In this document: positions 6,547 to 14,295 of the stretch, piece by piece
How positions within the stretch are numbered: position 1 is the stretch's first letter
Layout: each line of letters begins with the position of its first letter
IMG/VR virus record: IMGVR_UViG_3300047546_001428
Location: 1-20,255 of that record
DNA from: a virus
Reading direction: 5' to 3' (one strand)
Length of the DNA stretch: 20,255 nucleotides
Made by a program: the position numbers and the translations under genes
The notes under the pieces: model-generated
What the model was told of the DNA's origin: nothing
The model's input: the letters and a program-made list of their open reading frames with translations, nothing else
Database searches by the model: none

Positions 6547-8747
6547 TGTTAGAGGAAATTAAAAAGTTGCTTTATATAGAGAATGAGTACGGGTATCAAC
6601 ATCAGAATCCAGAAGCAGAGCTACCTGAAGAAGTAGTACAAAGCTTAATTGAGAAGTACGATATCAAGAAGCAGGTACACAGAACTTGTATCAACTGCCA
6701 AGCAAGGCAGTTGATAAAGTACGGCAAGAACGCTATTAAGTGTAGTTACATTGCAGAGGGGCTTCCAAAAGGAAGTTTATCTAAAGCAAAAGAGATAGCG
6801 TTACAGTCAGATATACCGTTTGAAAGAGCGGCACAAATACTTCTTTCTACCATTGATCCTGTTGCTTGGGCAGAACTAATGTTCGGCTTTACAGATAAAG
6901 ATGAACAATGGAAGTTAAGGAATTATCAAAAAGAACAATTAAGATGTAGTGCTCGTAGAATGGTAGTAAGAGAAGGTCGCCGTGCAGGTAAGACCTTTGC
7001 TATGGCTTTAAAGCTTCTCTATTATGCTTTTAACTTAAAGGTAAATAAAGGAAGGAACTCTCAAGGCAAAGATATAAAGTCTGGCCCAAGTATATTGATA
7101 GTTACTCCTTATCAGTCACAGATATCTAACATCTTTGCAGAAATAGAGTCTCTTCTAAAGAGAAATGAAGAACTAGTATCTTTTTGTACTACGGATTCTG
7201 GCGGCAACCTCTATGTAAAGACTCCTTTTTTTAGAATGGAGTTTGAGTTCCCAGATGGTAGCAAAGCAAAGATCTCAGGCTTCGTATCAGGAGTAGGAGT
7301 TAAAGAAGATGGATCTGGCGGTGGTGTTATGCGCGGTCAGTCTGCTGATATTGTTTACTTAGATGAAATGGATATGATTCCAGAAGAAGTATTAGAAGCA
7401 GTAGTAACTCCTATTTTGCTTACTCGTCCAGATACAATCATGTTAGCTACTTCGACACCTATTGGTGAAAAAGGTAAGTTCTACGAATGGTGTACTGAAA
7501 GGCCAGAATATAAAGAAGATTACTACCCTTCTACAGTACTTCCACACTGGAGTCAGATTAAAGAAGAGTTAGAAACAGAATCTACTAAAGATGGATTCGT
7601 TGCAGAATATATGGCAGCATTCCCTGATAGCACAGACGGTGTATTCAAAATGTCTTGGATCAAGAATGCAAGAGTTGAGTATGACTACGACTCTACAAAT
7701 GATCCAATGTATGTAAAGAAGACAACTGGTATTTCTGATGCAGGAGACTTAATTAAAAGTATAGGGATAGACTGGAACAAAAATGCAGGTACAGAATTCT
7801 ATGTTGTAGGTTATTCAGCAGCGAAGGGTTGCTGGGTAACACTTGAAGCTATCAACGTTCCTGCTTCTGAGTACTCTGCTAAGAAATGGGCAGAAGAAGT
7901 AATTAGACTTAACTATAAGTGGAAGCCGAGCTATATCTATGCAGACGAAGGTTACGGCCATACAATTATTGAAGATCTTAAGCTGCTTTCTCATAACTTA
8001 AAAAGTAAAAGAAACAAGACTCAAATGGATCAAGAGACAGCTCAATTAGAAGAAAGGTTGGTCTCGTTTAACTTCTCCAGAAATGTAGAACTTAAAAGTC
8101 CTATTAACGGCGAGACTATTGTTAAATCAGGTAAGCATTATCTAGTAGAAAACATTATCAGAATTATGGAAGACGGAAAGTTTATCTATTCAAATTCAGA
8201 TGATAACTTAACAAAGCAGTTGCAGAACTACAAGATTATTAAAAGAAATGCAGCTACTAGCAAACCTGTATATGGTATGGAAAAGCAGTCTATCGGAGAC
8301 CATAGACTGGATGCTGCTATGTTAGCCTTGGCCGCACTAACCTTAGAAGAATCAGTTTATTCAAAGAACAAAATACCTTACTCAACTCCAGGTTTAGTTT
8401 CTAAAGAAAAAGAAGAGAGCTATAACTGGGGTTCTGTACATGAAGATGCAAATAAAAGTGTAAGTGCATTACGTAGAGCTGGTTTACCTGGTGCTTTAGA
8501 AGTATTAAAAATTATAAGAGGTAATGGTAGTGAAGAAGAAGATAGAGCAATAAAGCAAAAGTATAGACAGCAAGGACTTTGGAAAACGGAAGAATCTCCT
8601 ACTTCTAGAAGCTTGTTTGGAAATGGTAAAAAAGATTCTAAACCAAGTATACTTGAATCAATTAATAAACAAGAGAATCAGTTCTCTACTCCTTTACGTT
8701 CTGGTCCAAGAAGATCAAATAGAGGAAGTAGAAGCTGGAACAAATAG
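6546..8747 (+). CDS. terL: Terminase large subunit (packaging ATPase-nuclease)
   Basis: The protein powers DNA translocation into the prohead and cuts the concatemer. The ATPase domain has a Walker A GRRAGKT (144-150), Walker B IVYLDEMD (D273, E274) and the coupling motif ATST (301-304). The RNase-H-like nuclease domain shows three acidic sites: GIDWN (D409), IYADEG (D467) and GDHRLDA (D585/D589). Residues 48-66 carry C-x2-C and a further Cys, a possible half zinc ribbon not typical of terminases. At 733 aa it is longer than most, with a Ser/Arg/Gly-rich tail. The ATG at 6546 is preferred over the in-frame TTG one codon earlier because AGAGG lies 5 bases before it and it forms a TGATG overlap with the upstream gene. 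Confidence 0.96.
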   Translation: MLEEIKKLLYIENEYGYQHQNPEAELPEEVVQSLIEKYDIKKQVHRTCINCQARQLIKYGKNAIKCSYIAEGLPKGSLSKAKEIALQSDIPFERAAQILLSTIDPVAWAELMFGFTDKDEQWKLRNYQKEQLRCSARRMVVREGRRAGKTFAMALKLLYYAFNLKVNKGRNSQGKDIKSGPSILIVTPYQSQISNIFAEIESLLKRNEELVSFCTTDSGGNLYVKTPFFRMEFEFPDGSKAKISGFVSGVGVKEDGSGGGVMRGQSADIVYLDEMDMIPEEVLEAVVTPILLTRPDTIMLATSTPIGEKGKFYEWCTERPEYKEDYYPSTVLPHWSQIKEELETESTKDGFVAEYMAAFPDSTDGVFKMSWIKNARVEYDYDSTNDPMYVKKTTGISDAGDLIKSIGIDWNKNAGTEFYVVGYSAAKGCWVTLEAINVPASEYSAKKWAEEVIRLNYKWKPSYIYADEGYGHTIIEDLKLLSHNLKSKRNKTQMDQETAQLEERLVSFNFSRNVELKSPINGETIVKSGKHYLVENIIRIMEDGKFIYSNSDDNLTKQLQNYKIIKRNAATSKPVYGMEKQSIGDHRLDAAMLALAALTLEESVYSKNKIPYSTPGLVSKEKEESYNWGSVHEDANKSVSALRRAGLPGALEVLKIIRGNGSEEEDRAIKQKYRQQGLWKTEESPTSRSLFGNGKKDSKPSILESINKQENQFSTPLRSGPRRSNRGSRSWNK

Positions 8748-8762
8748 TTTAAGGAGATAGTT

Positions 8763-9680
8763 ATGTCAAGACAAGCAAATTTAATACGTAGAGCATTAAA
8801 TATGGCAAGTGAGCCAGTACAAGCACCAGCAGTAACTGTAAGAGTTCCATCAATGCGATATCCTGATATGAAATGGGTAGAAGATAATTATCAGGCGCAC
8901 TTCCGTCGTAATGATCCAGCTTTCGCAAGAGAATACGAGCGAGAACGGACTATTTTTGCAGAAAAAAAAGGAAGGGTTTTGCCATCACGATCAACGGCCA
9001 GCACCCCAAAAGGAAGTGTACCATCAATAAATACTAGGCCTGCTCCATCTGAAGTCAGACAGATGCAGCAGAAAAGACAAGTTGAACAGCGTTTATTTGA
9101 AATGGAAGTAGACAGTGGAAATCTAAATCCTGAAATGGCTGCAGTTCAACGGAAATTAGAATTCTATGAAAAAAGAGAAGCTTCTATTGGTAGAAATCAA
9201 TCAAATATTCCTCTTCAAATTGTTCAAGAGAAAATTAAACAAACAAAAGCTGCAACTTCAAAATCAACGACGAGTTCTCCAAGCAATATGCCAGTTGCAG
9301 GATCTCAAGTCGGGTCTACACAGGCAGCAGATATAGCTGGATACAATTTAGATAGAAATGCTATGCATACTGCATTAACTGCAGGAGCAGGCGGATTAAT
9401 AGGTGGTGTTACTTCTTATGCTACTGGTGGAGAATTTGGTCAAGGAGCAATGGCTGGTACTATGGGTGGCTTAGCTATACGTGGAGGCGGACATATTTTG
9501 AATTCAAATAAACAGTTAGCAGGGAAAATGTCTGAAGGGTTACAAAGCGCTACAAGCGCTTTCGTTGACAACAACAGAGCAGCTATGTTAGCAGGAGGTG
9601 GATTAACAGGCTTTGTTTTTGGCGGTAAACGCGAAAGTAAAAAGCGAGGCTTTAACAGTTCAAGAGGTAACGGTTTCTAA
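8763..9680 (+). CDS. Putative virion protein with glycine-zipper-like C-terminal region
   Basis: The family is not recognised. Start is firm: AAGGAGAT lies just upstream of the ATG. The N-terminal two thirds of this 305-aa protein are basic, Gln/Arg-rich and largely helical or disordered (EYERERTIFAEKKGR, RQMQQKRQVEQRLFEME), with a Ser/Thr-rich linker near 165-185. The C-terminal third is hydrophobic and glycine-rich: GAGGLIGGVTSYATGG and GAMAGTMGGLAIRGGG (about 207-245), then AMLAGGGLTGFVFGG before a basic tail. It resembles the product of 5680-6546 in its glycine-rich membrane-like segments. It lies just after TerL and overlaps the next gene as TAATG. A role in membrane interaction during ejection is speculation from composition. 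Confidence 0.75.
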   Translation: MSRQANLIRRALNMASEPVQAPAVTVRVPSMRYPDMKWVEDNYQAHFRRNDPAFAREYERERTIFAEKKGRVLPSRSTASTPKGSVPSINTRPAPSEVRQMQQKRQVEQRLFEMEVDSGNLNPEMAAVQRKLEFYEKREASIGRNQSNIPLQIVQEKIKQTKAATSKSTTSSPSNMPVAGSQVGSTQAADIAGYNLDRNAMHTALTAGAGGLIGGVTSYATGGEFGQGAMAGTMGGLAIRGGGHILNSNKQLAGKMSEGLQSATSAFVDNNRAAMLAGGGLTGFVFGGKRESKKRGFNSSRGNGF

Positions 9681-10123
9681 TGGCAACTCAGCAACTCATA
9701 TTCTTAAATGAAGAGTATCAACCTTTCAGTAGTGATCCTTTAAGATCTTTTCATGATGGTCATCGTGGAGACTCACATGAACAACTCTTCTATTTAAGAA
9801 ACAAAGACTCATCTGTTTACTACACTAATGTAGAACTAGTACCACAATTTACTGGACCTTATAATGATTCAGGAGAATTTGGTAATACTGGATGGGGCGT
9901 AAAACTAATATATGGTAAACGAAGACCTACTGAAACAGAGTGGGATTTAATACGTTCAGGTGATGGTATACAGATACCAGATATAGGTTCAAAAGAAGCC
10001 GCAGATACTTTTACTAATCATCCAATATGGATAAGAATTTACTGTCCAGGTAATGAACCAGCTAAGATTAAAACAAATATGCAGATTAAAGTTTCATACT
10101 TTATAAGAAAGGTTGGAGCGTAA
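9680..10123 (+). CDS. Hypothetical beta-rich structural protein, 147 aa
   Basis: No family is recognised. The ATG overlaps the previous stop (TAATG), so translation is probably coupled. The protein is rich in aromatic and beta-forming stretches (YYTNVELVPQFTGPY, GWGVKLIYGK, PIWIRIYCPGNEPA, MQIKVSYFIRKVG), without charged helices, membrane segments or signal peptide. That composition fits a small beta-sandwich virion component such as a head decoration or connector protein. It lies between TerL and the portal with other unknown genes of the same transcript. The start is placed by the overlap and by colinearity; no better ATG is available. Confidence 0.75.
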   Translation: MATQQLIFLNEEYQPFSSDPLRSFHDGHRGDSHEQLFYLRNKDSSVYYTNVELVPQFTGPYNDSGEFGNTGWGVKLIYGKRRPTETEWDLIRSGDGIQIPDIGSKEAADTFTNHPIWIRIYCPGNEPAKIKTNMQIKVSYFIRKVGA

Positions 10124-10683
10124 TGTCTAACAAAGACTTTAATAAAATCTTCTCAGATATATTCTCTGGAGAACTCTCCGACAATACAGAGAATCTAACA
10201 AGAGCAGTAACTGTTGAAATGGACAGAATTAAAGAAACTGCCAGACAAACATTACTTGAAAAACAATCAGAGATTAATAAAGTTCAAATAGGTAAGGGCA
10301 ACAGACCACAATCTGTTCAAAAACCTTTAACTAAAGAAGAGTCCACATTAGTAGATGAAAAGATTAAAAGACTTAGAAGCAAGTTAGATTCTATTTCACG
10401 CAAGTTAGAGTTTGCTGAGAAATCTATTATTTCTCAGCAAGAAACTGACAAGGACCAGCCTAGCTTCACTTTTGATATTTCAGATAAACCTAGACTTAGA
10501 AAATTTGCTCGTATCATTTTTGGAGAACGACTTAACCAAATAACTTTTGCTCAATACAAAGCAATGCTTGAAGAGAAACAAAGATTAGAAAAAGAAGATG
10601 GTAATAGTATGTTCGAGCAAGAAGAAAATGATAATGTATCTGGAGATGCAAAGGACTTTACCTCTTTGTTAAAGAAGAAGTGA
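10123..10683 (+). CDS. Hypothetical coiled-coil protein, 186 aa
   Basis: The product is not recognised. It is highly charged and helical. Residues 20-60 and 75-105 have heptad-like spacing (VDEKIKRLRSKLDSISRKLEFAEKS is split across a hairpin-encoding stretch), predicting coiled coils; the tail is acidic and ends in Lys (LLKKK). No membrane segment is seen. The start overlaps the upstream stop as TAATG. Composition would suit a scaffold-like or adaptor protein, but a better scaffold candidate lies next to the capsid gene. A 12-bp perfect inverted repeat lies inside the gene at 10412-10440. Confidence 0.74.
   Translation: MSNKDFNKIFSDIFSGELSDNTENLTRAVTVEMDRIKETARQTLLEKQSEINKVQIGKGNRPQSVQKPLTKEESTLVDEKIKRLRSKLDSISRKLEFAEKSIISQQETDKDQPSFTFDISDKPRLRKFARIIFGERLNQITFAQYKAMLEEKQRLEKEDGNSMFEQEENDNVSGDAKDFTSLLKKK
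10412..10440 (+). repeat. In-gene perfect 12-bp hairpin
   Basis: TTGCTGAGAAAT (10412-10423) and ATTTCTCAGCAA (10429-10440) flank the loop CTATT. It is the longest perfect stem in the window and lies wholly inside the coiled-coil gene. No terminator-type U-tract follows. Confidence 0.65.
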
Positions 10684-10686
10684 TAT

Positions 10687-10998
10687 ATGGGATTTCTTAA
10701 AGACACAGCAAAGAATTATGCTCCTGACGAAGAAGAAAGTAGTAAAGATCCAAAAGCTTTAGAAGAAGTTTATCAAAGACTCTTCATGAAGATCGGGCGC
10801 GACTTTATTACTAGAGAAGACTTTGTTTCAGTTATAGAGCAAATTATCTCTGTAATAGATCCAGAAGGAATAGAGAACATTGATCCCTGGGAAATGGGCG
10901 GGACAATGAATAAAGCAGCAGACTACAGAGATTTGATTCGGCAAGGTAAATCTTCTAAGATGCAGTATCTCGATCTAATAGATCTAAGTGATGACTAA
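10687..10998 (+). CDS. Hypothetical acidic protein, 103 aa
   Basis: The family is not recognised. The 103-aa product is acidic and mainly helical, with an N-terminal charged stretch (DEEESSKDPKALEEVY), a hydrophobic helix (FVSVIEQIISVIDPEG) and the C-terminus YLDLIDLSDD. There is no membrane segment. The gene starts three bases after the upstream stop and its own stop overlaps the next ATG as TAATG, so it is an integral part of the operon. The ribosome binding site is weak, again pointing to translational coupling. Size and position would suit a head-completion or chaperone-like factor, but nothing in the sequence proves this. Confidence 0.72.
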   Translation: MGFLKDTAKNYAPDEEESSKDPKALEEVYQRLFMKIGRDFITREDFVSVIEQIISVIDPEGIENIDPWEMGGTMNKAADYRDLIRQGKSSKMQYLDLIDLSDD

Positions 10999-12794
10999 TG
11001 GCACGAATTAAAGAAGAGCACTATCGTTATGCATATCTTTCAGACTTAACTACAGAGTACAGAAAGGCTGCAATAGAATCAGGTACTCGAAAGGGTACCG
11101 TTGCTGCTATGTGGCAGCCAGTAAAAGGAGTAAGCTTTGTTGTTAACTCAACAAATAATATGCTCGATTCTTTTGATCGTTTTTCTAGAGATGCTAATGA
11201 CGCTACTAGAAAGAACATAGAAAGAGAAGCAAATAGAAATAAAACTGCTCAGAGCAGTTCTGAGAGTACAACTACTAGTGGATGTGATGTTAATCAGGGT
11301 CCAGAGAAGCAAACATTTAAAACACTACTAAGAGATGTTGGCGACTCTTCTAGAGATGCGAGCCTCAACTATACAATTACTCCTGGTAATGACGGACCAT
11401 TACAGCAGTTACTTGGTAAGAATCCAGATAATATTCTTGGTCTTGATGAAGACATCTTACGTTACTTACAAGAGTGCTGGGACTGTGATCTTAAGATTCA
11501 GTTTGACTGGCAGTTAAAACCTCTAAACCTTTTAATAGGTTTAGAGGGATTCCTTGATGATATCGAAGATCTAATTAACATGATTAACGATATGTTAGAC
11601 CCTGCTAAATTCTTGGCCAACTTCTGTGACTTCTTTGATGGATTTAGTTGGATATGTCCACCTGATCTAGTTGCGCTTTTACTTGCGCTAGCAATGCTTA
11701 TTAAAAAGTATATGATGCTAGCTATCAATATTAATTTAGATTGGACCGCATTACTGGGTCCATTAATTAAATGGATTATTGATGCAATAGCATCTTTCCT
11801 TCAACAGATTGTCCAGATTATTGTAGCCCCATTAGATTGTGTAATAGGGGCATTGCAATCAATACAAAGCGTAATTGATGCTGCTGATGAACTTGGAGAT
11901 ACAGCTATATCTGCTGCTAGTTATTTAAGTTCAGGTATGGGAATGTTTGATGGAGAAACAAATCCAACATCTTCAATTATAGCTTCTAAGGGTAATGATA
12001 GATGGCAAAGCTATTATGATGAAGAAAAAGAAAGAGAGAGCATCCCTAAGCAGTTTAAATCTGTTAACGAAGAGATCAAAACAAATCCCAATGCAAGCTT
12101 TGAAGATACAGACTTTGCAGCTAAAACTGACGCTATTAGAGAAACTCAAAGAGATGGATTCCAAGCTTTAGGATTTGGACTTGCAAGAAAGGTAGTTGAT
12201 GACAGCGCTAAATTTTCACAGAGTGTAGAGAAGAATAAATTTAATATACCAACAGGTATCAATATAGGCGTTAGCGATACCTTTGATTCTTTCTTTGCTA
12301 AGAGAAAGAAAGATAAAGAGCAAGGTAAAGCAGTATTTGATTTATCTAAGATTAGCGTATTTAAAACTTCTATTCTTGCAGTACAAACTGCAAGACAATA
12401 TATTGTTGATTTCTTCAATCAAATATTGTTTGCATTAACTTCTTTGAATGCAATGTTCAATGCAAAGCTTTCTTTGAATGTAGAGTCTTTAGGACTGATA
12501 CTTCTTATTATTGATTTAATTAAACTAATAAAGATGTTGATAGAACTAAAACATGCAAACTGTCAGAATTTAAAGGACAATCCAGAACTAGTATTAAGAG
12601 CTCTTGAAAGACAATACCCTAATATGACTTTTGAGTTGACAGATAATGGTACGATTGAAAGAACTGACACAGATCTCTATACTATTAAAGTTCCATTAGA
12701 TTCTTGCGATACCAATAGAACTTCAGAAGAAGTTTCAAGAAGCAGGAAGCTTAAAGAATCTGTACAAAAAATCTCTGGACTTAAACTCAGATAG
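10998..12794 (+). CDS. Large protein with multiple hydrophobic segments, putative virion membrane-active protein
   Basis: The family is not recognised. The 598-aa protein has a charged N-terminal part with a Ser/Thr-rich linker (about 85-100), then long hydrophobic stretches at about 221-245 (PPDLVALLLALAMLIKKYMM) and 251-290 (LLGPLIKWIIDAIASFL onward), and another hydrophobic region at about 470-520 (LGLILLIIDLIKLIKMLIEL). Between them lies a polar, Lys/Glu-rich segment. Cysteines are grouped around the first block (ECWDCD, NFCDF, WICPP), so disulphides or metal binding are possible. There is no N-terminal signal peptide. Coded between TerL and portal, it is more likely a virion component than a lysis protein. 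Its TAATG overlap couples it to the preceding gene. Membrane insertion at infection is inference. Confidence 0.77.
   Translation: MARIKEEHYRYAYLSDLTTEYRKAAIESGTRKGTVAAMWQPVKGVSFVVNSTNNMLDSFDRFSRDANDATRKNIEREANRNKTAQSSSESTTTSGCDVNQGPEKQTFKTLLRDVGDSSRDASLNYTITPGNDGPLQQLLGKNPDNILGLDEDILRYLQECWDCDLKIQFDWQLKPLNLLIGLEGFLDDIEDLINMINDMLDPAKFLANFCDFFDGFSWICPPDLVALLLALAMLIKKYMMLAININLDWTALLGPLIKWIIDAIASFLQQIVQIIVAPLDCVIGALQSIQSVIDAADELGDTAISAASYLSSGMGMFDGETNPTSSIIASKGNDRWQSYYDEEKERESIPKQFKSVNEEIKTNPNASFEDTDFAAKTDAIRETQRDGFQALGFGLARKVVDDSAKFSQSVEKNKFNIPTGINIGVSDTFDSFFAKRKKDKEQGKAVFDLSKISVFKTSILAVQTARQYIVDFFNQILFALTSLNAMFNAKLSLNVESLGLILLIIDLIKLIKMLIELKHANCQNLKDNPELVLRALERQYPNMTFELTDNGTIERTDTDLYTIKVPLDSCDTNRTSEEVSRSRKLKESVQKISGLKLR
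11520..11547 (+). repeat. In-gene perfect 10-bp hairpin
   Basis: CCTCTAAACC and GGTTTAGAGG flank an 8-base AT loop inside the large hydrophobic protein gene. A second, bulged stem-loop follows in the same gene at 11826-11851 (GCCCC+ATTA with TAAT+GGGGC). Confidence 0.55.
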
Positions 12795-12802
12795 GTAATG
12801 AA

Positions 12803-14236
12803 ATGAAATTAGAACTCTTACAGTTAGCTTTATCTATTACTGACGAAGCTCAACCCACTGGCTATCAAAAGAACTTTGTTGATGCTAACAAACCTAGCGT
12901 TATTAAAAAAGTTAAAGATAGAGGTATCTCTTATGCAGAGAGACATAGAGGTAGTTGGTATAAACCAGAATATGATTTAGAAGAAATTTCTATTGCTCAA
13001 GATACTGACTCATACATCTATAGAGCTTTAAAGAAAAAGAACAATCGCTTTCTAATCTCTGGATGTGAGATCGTTGGTTTTAATGAAGAGTACGTTAACT
13101 ATGTAAAGAGAAGAGTTTCTGAAATAGAGACCGCCCAAAACAAACCTTTCTACATTCTTCTAACAGAAACTGCTTTTGACTTAGACAGATACTCTAACTG
13201 TATGTGGGTTAAAGCCAGAGACCCAGAGGTCTCTTCTGGAAAGAAGAGAACTCTTTATACTGGTAAAGAAATTGATCCAGTAGCAGCTTACTTCATTCTT
13301 CCTTTTGAAACACTTTACTTCAAAAGCAAAATGAATGGAGAAATAAAAAAGGTTCTACAAGAGACACCTAGTGGAGAAACAAAAGAGTTTTTCCCAGAAG
13401 ATCTCATTCACTTCTACGACAACAAGAAGCCTGGATTCACTATGGGGACTCCAGCGCTTTTACCAGTACTACAAGATGTTTCTCTTCTAAGAAGATTAGA
13501 AGAGAATGTAGAAGAGCTAATAGAGTCAAATCTATTCCCTCTGTTCCATTACACTGTAGGTACTGATGAGTATCCAGAAAGATATAGCCCAGATGGCTAT
13601 AAAGAGACAGAGATCGTTAGAAAGTCTATAGACTATATGCCTGCAGGTGGTGTTTATGTCTCCGATCATAGACACAAGATCAGCGCTATTGGATCTCAGG
13701 GTAAAGCATTACAAATAGAATCCTACCTTGACTACTTTAAGAAAAGAGTATTCTCTGGTTTGGGAGTGTCTTCTGTAGACATGGGTGAAAGCGATACAGC
13801 TAATAGAGCAACTGCTAACGTTCTTTCTAAGAGTGCAATACAAGATGTAGAAGCACTACAAGAAATAATTAGAAACTTTGTTGAGTTCTACGTATTTAAA
13901 GAACTGCTTTTAGAAGGTGGATATGAATTTGATCTTCACGATCCAATGAAGAAAGTAAGTATTAAATTTGGTTCCGTAGATAAAGAGCAGCAAATAAAGA
14001 TTGAGAATCAGGCAACCCAATTATTTAATAACAACTTACTAACCAAAAACGAAGCAAGAAAAAGAATTGGTGAGAAACCATTTAGTCAAGAAGATGAGCT
14101 TCAGACTAATTTCGAATTACACCAAAAGCCATTAGCTTTGTTAAAATTTCCAGGTGCTTCTATTGACGGCTCAGTAGAAAATACAAGTATGCCTGAGAAT
14201 CAATTCGGTAAGAATACAAGTCCTAACTTAGAGTAA
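12803..14236 (+). CDS. Portal protein
   Basis: The 477-aa product forms the dodecameric ring at the unique vertex through which DNA enters and leaves. Family signs are the central block LIHFYDNKKPGFTMGTPALL (201-220), followed by PVLQDVSLLRRLEENVEELI, the typical portal pattern in which a clip/stem region leads to long crown helices. Others are the segment KKRVFSGLGVSSVDMGES (313-330) with the phage-portal xGxP/S-type loop and the helix carrying NVLSKSAIQDVEALQEIIR. Length is usual for the family. An AGGTAATGAA stretch precedes the start; the gene begins 8 bases after its neighbour. Position between TerL and protease supports the call. Confidence 0.93.
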   Translation: MKLELLQLALSITDEAQPTGYQKNFVDANKPSVIKKVKDRGISYAERHRGSWYKPEYDLEEISIAQDTDSYIYRALKKKNNRFLISGCEIVGFNEEYVNYVKRRVSEIETAQNKPFYILLTETAFDLDRYSNCMWVKARDPEVSSGKKRTLYTGKEIDPVAAYFILPFETLYFKSKMNGEIKKVLQETPSGETKEFFPEDLIHFYDNKKPGFTMGTPALLPVLQDVSLLRRLEENVEELIESNLFPLFHYTVGTDEYPERYSPDGYKETEIVRKSIDYMPAGGVYVSDHRHKISAIGSQGKALQIESYLDYFKKRVFSGLGVSSVDMGESDTANRATANVLSKSAIQDVEALQEIIRNFVEFYVFKELLLEGGYEFDLHDPMKKVSIKFGSVDKEQQIKIENQATQLFNNNLLTKNEARKRIGEKPFSQEDELQTNFELHQKPLALLKFPGASIDGSVENTSMPENQFGKNTSPNLE

Positions 14237-14249
14237 AACTTGCATTGAT

Positions 14250-14274
14250 GTTTTTACTTCTGTAAAGTAAAAAC
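14250..14274 (+). repeat. Intergenic perfect 10-bp hairpin between portal and protease genes
   Basis: GTTTTTACTT (14250-14259) and AAGTAAAAAC (14265-14274) flank the loop CTGTA in the 59-base gap. No U-tract follows on the + strand, so a terminator is unlikely. It may be a messenger processing or stabilising element that separates expression of the protease unit from the upstream genes. Confidence 0.6.
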
Positions 14275-14295
14275 AAAACCTTAACAGGTAATAAT

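Noticed and set aside
11498-12418. Several - strand open frames inside the large hydrophobic protein gene
   Set aside because: They arise from AT-rich codons of the sense gene and lack ribosome binding sites and recognisable proteins.
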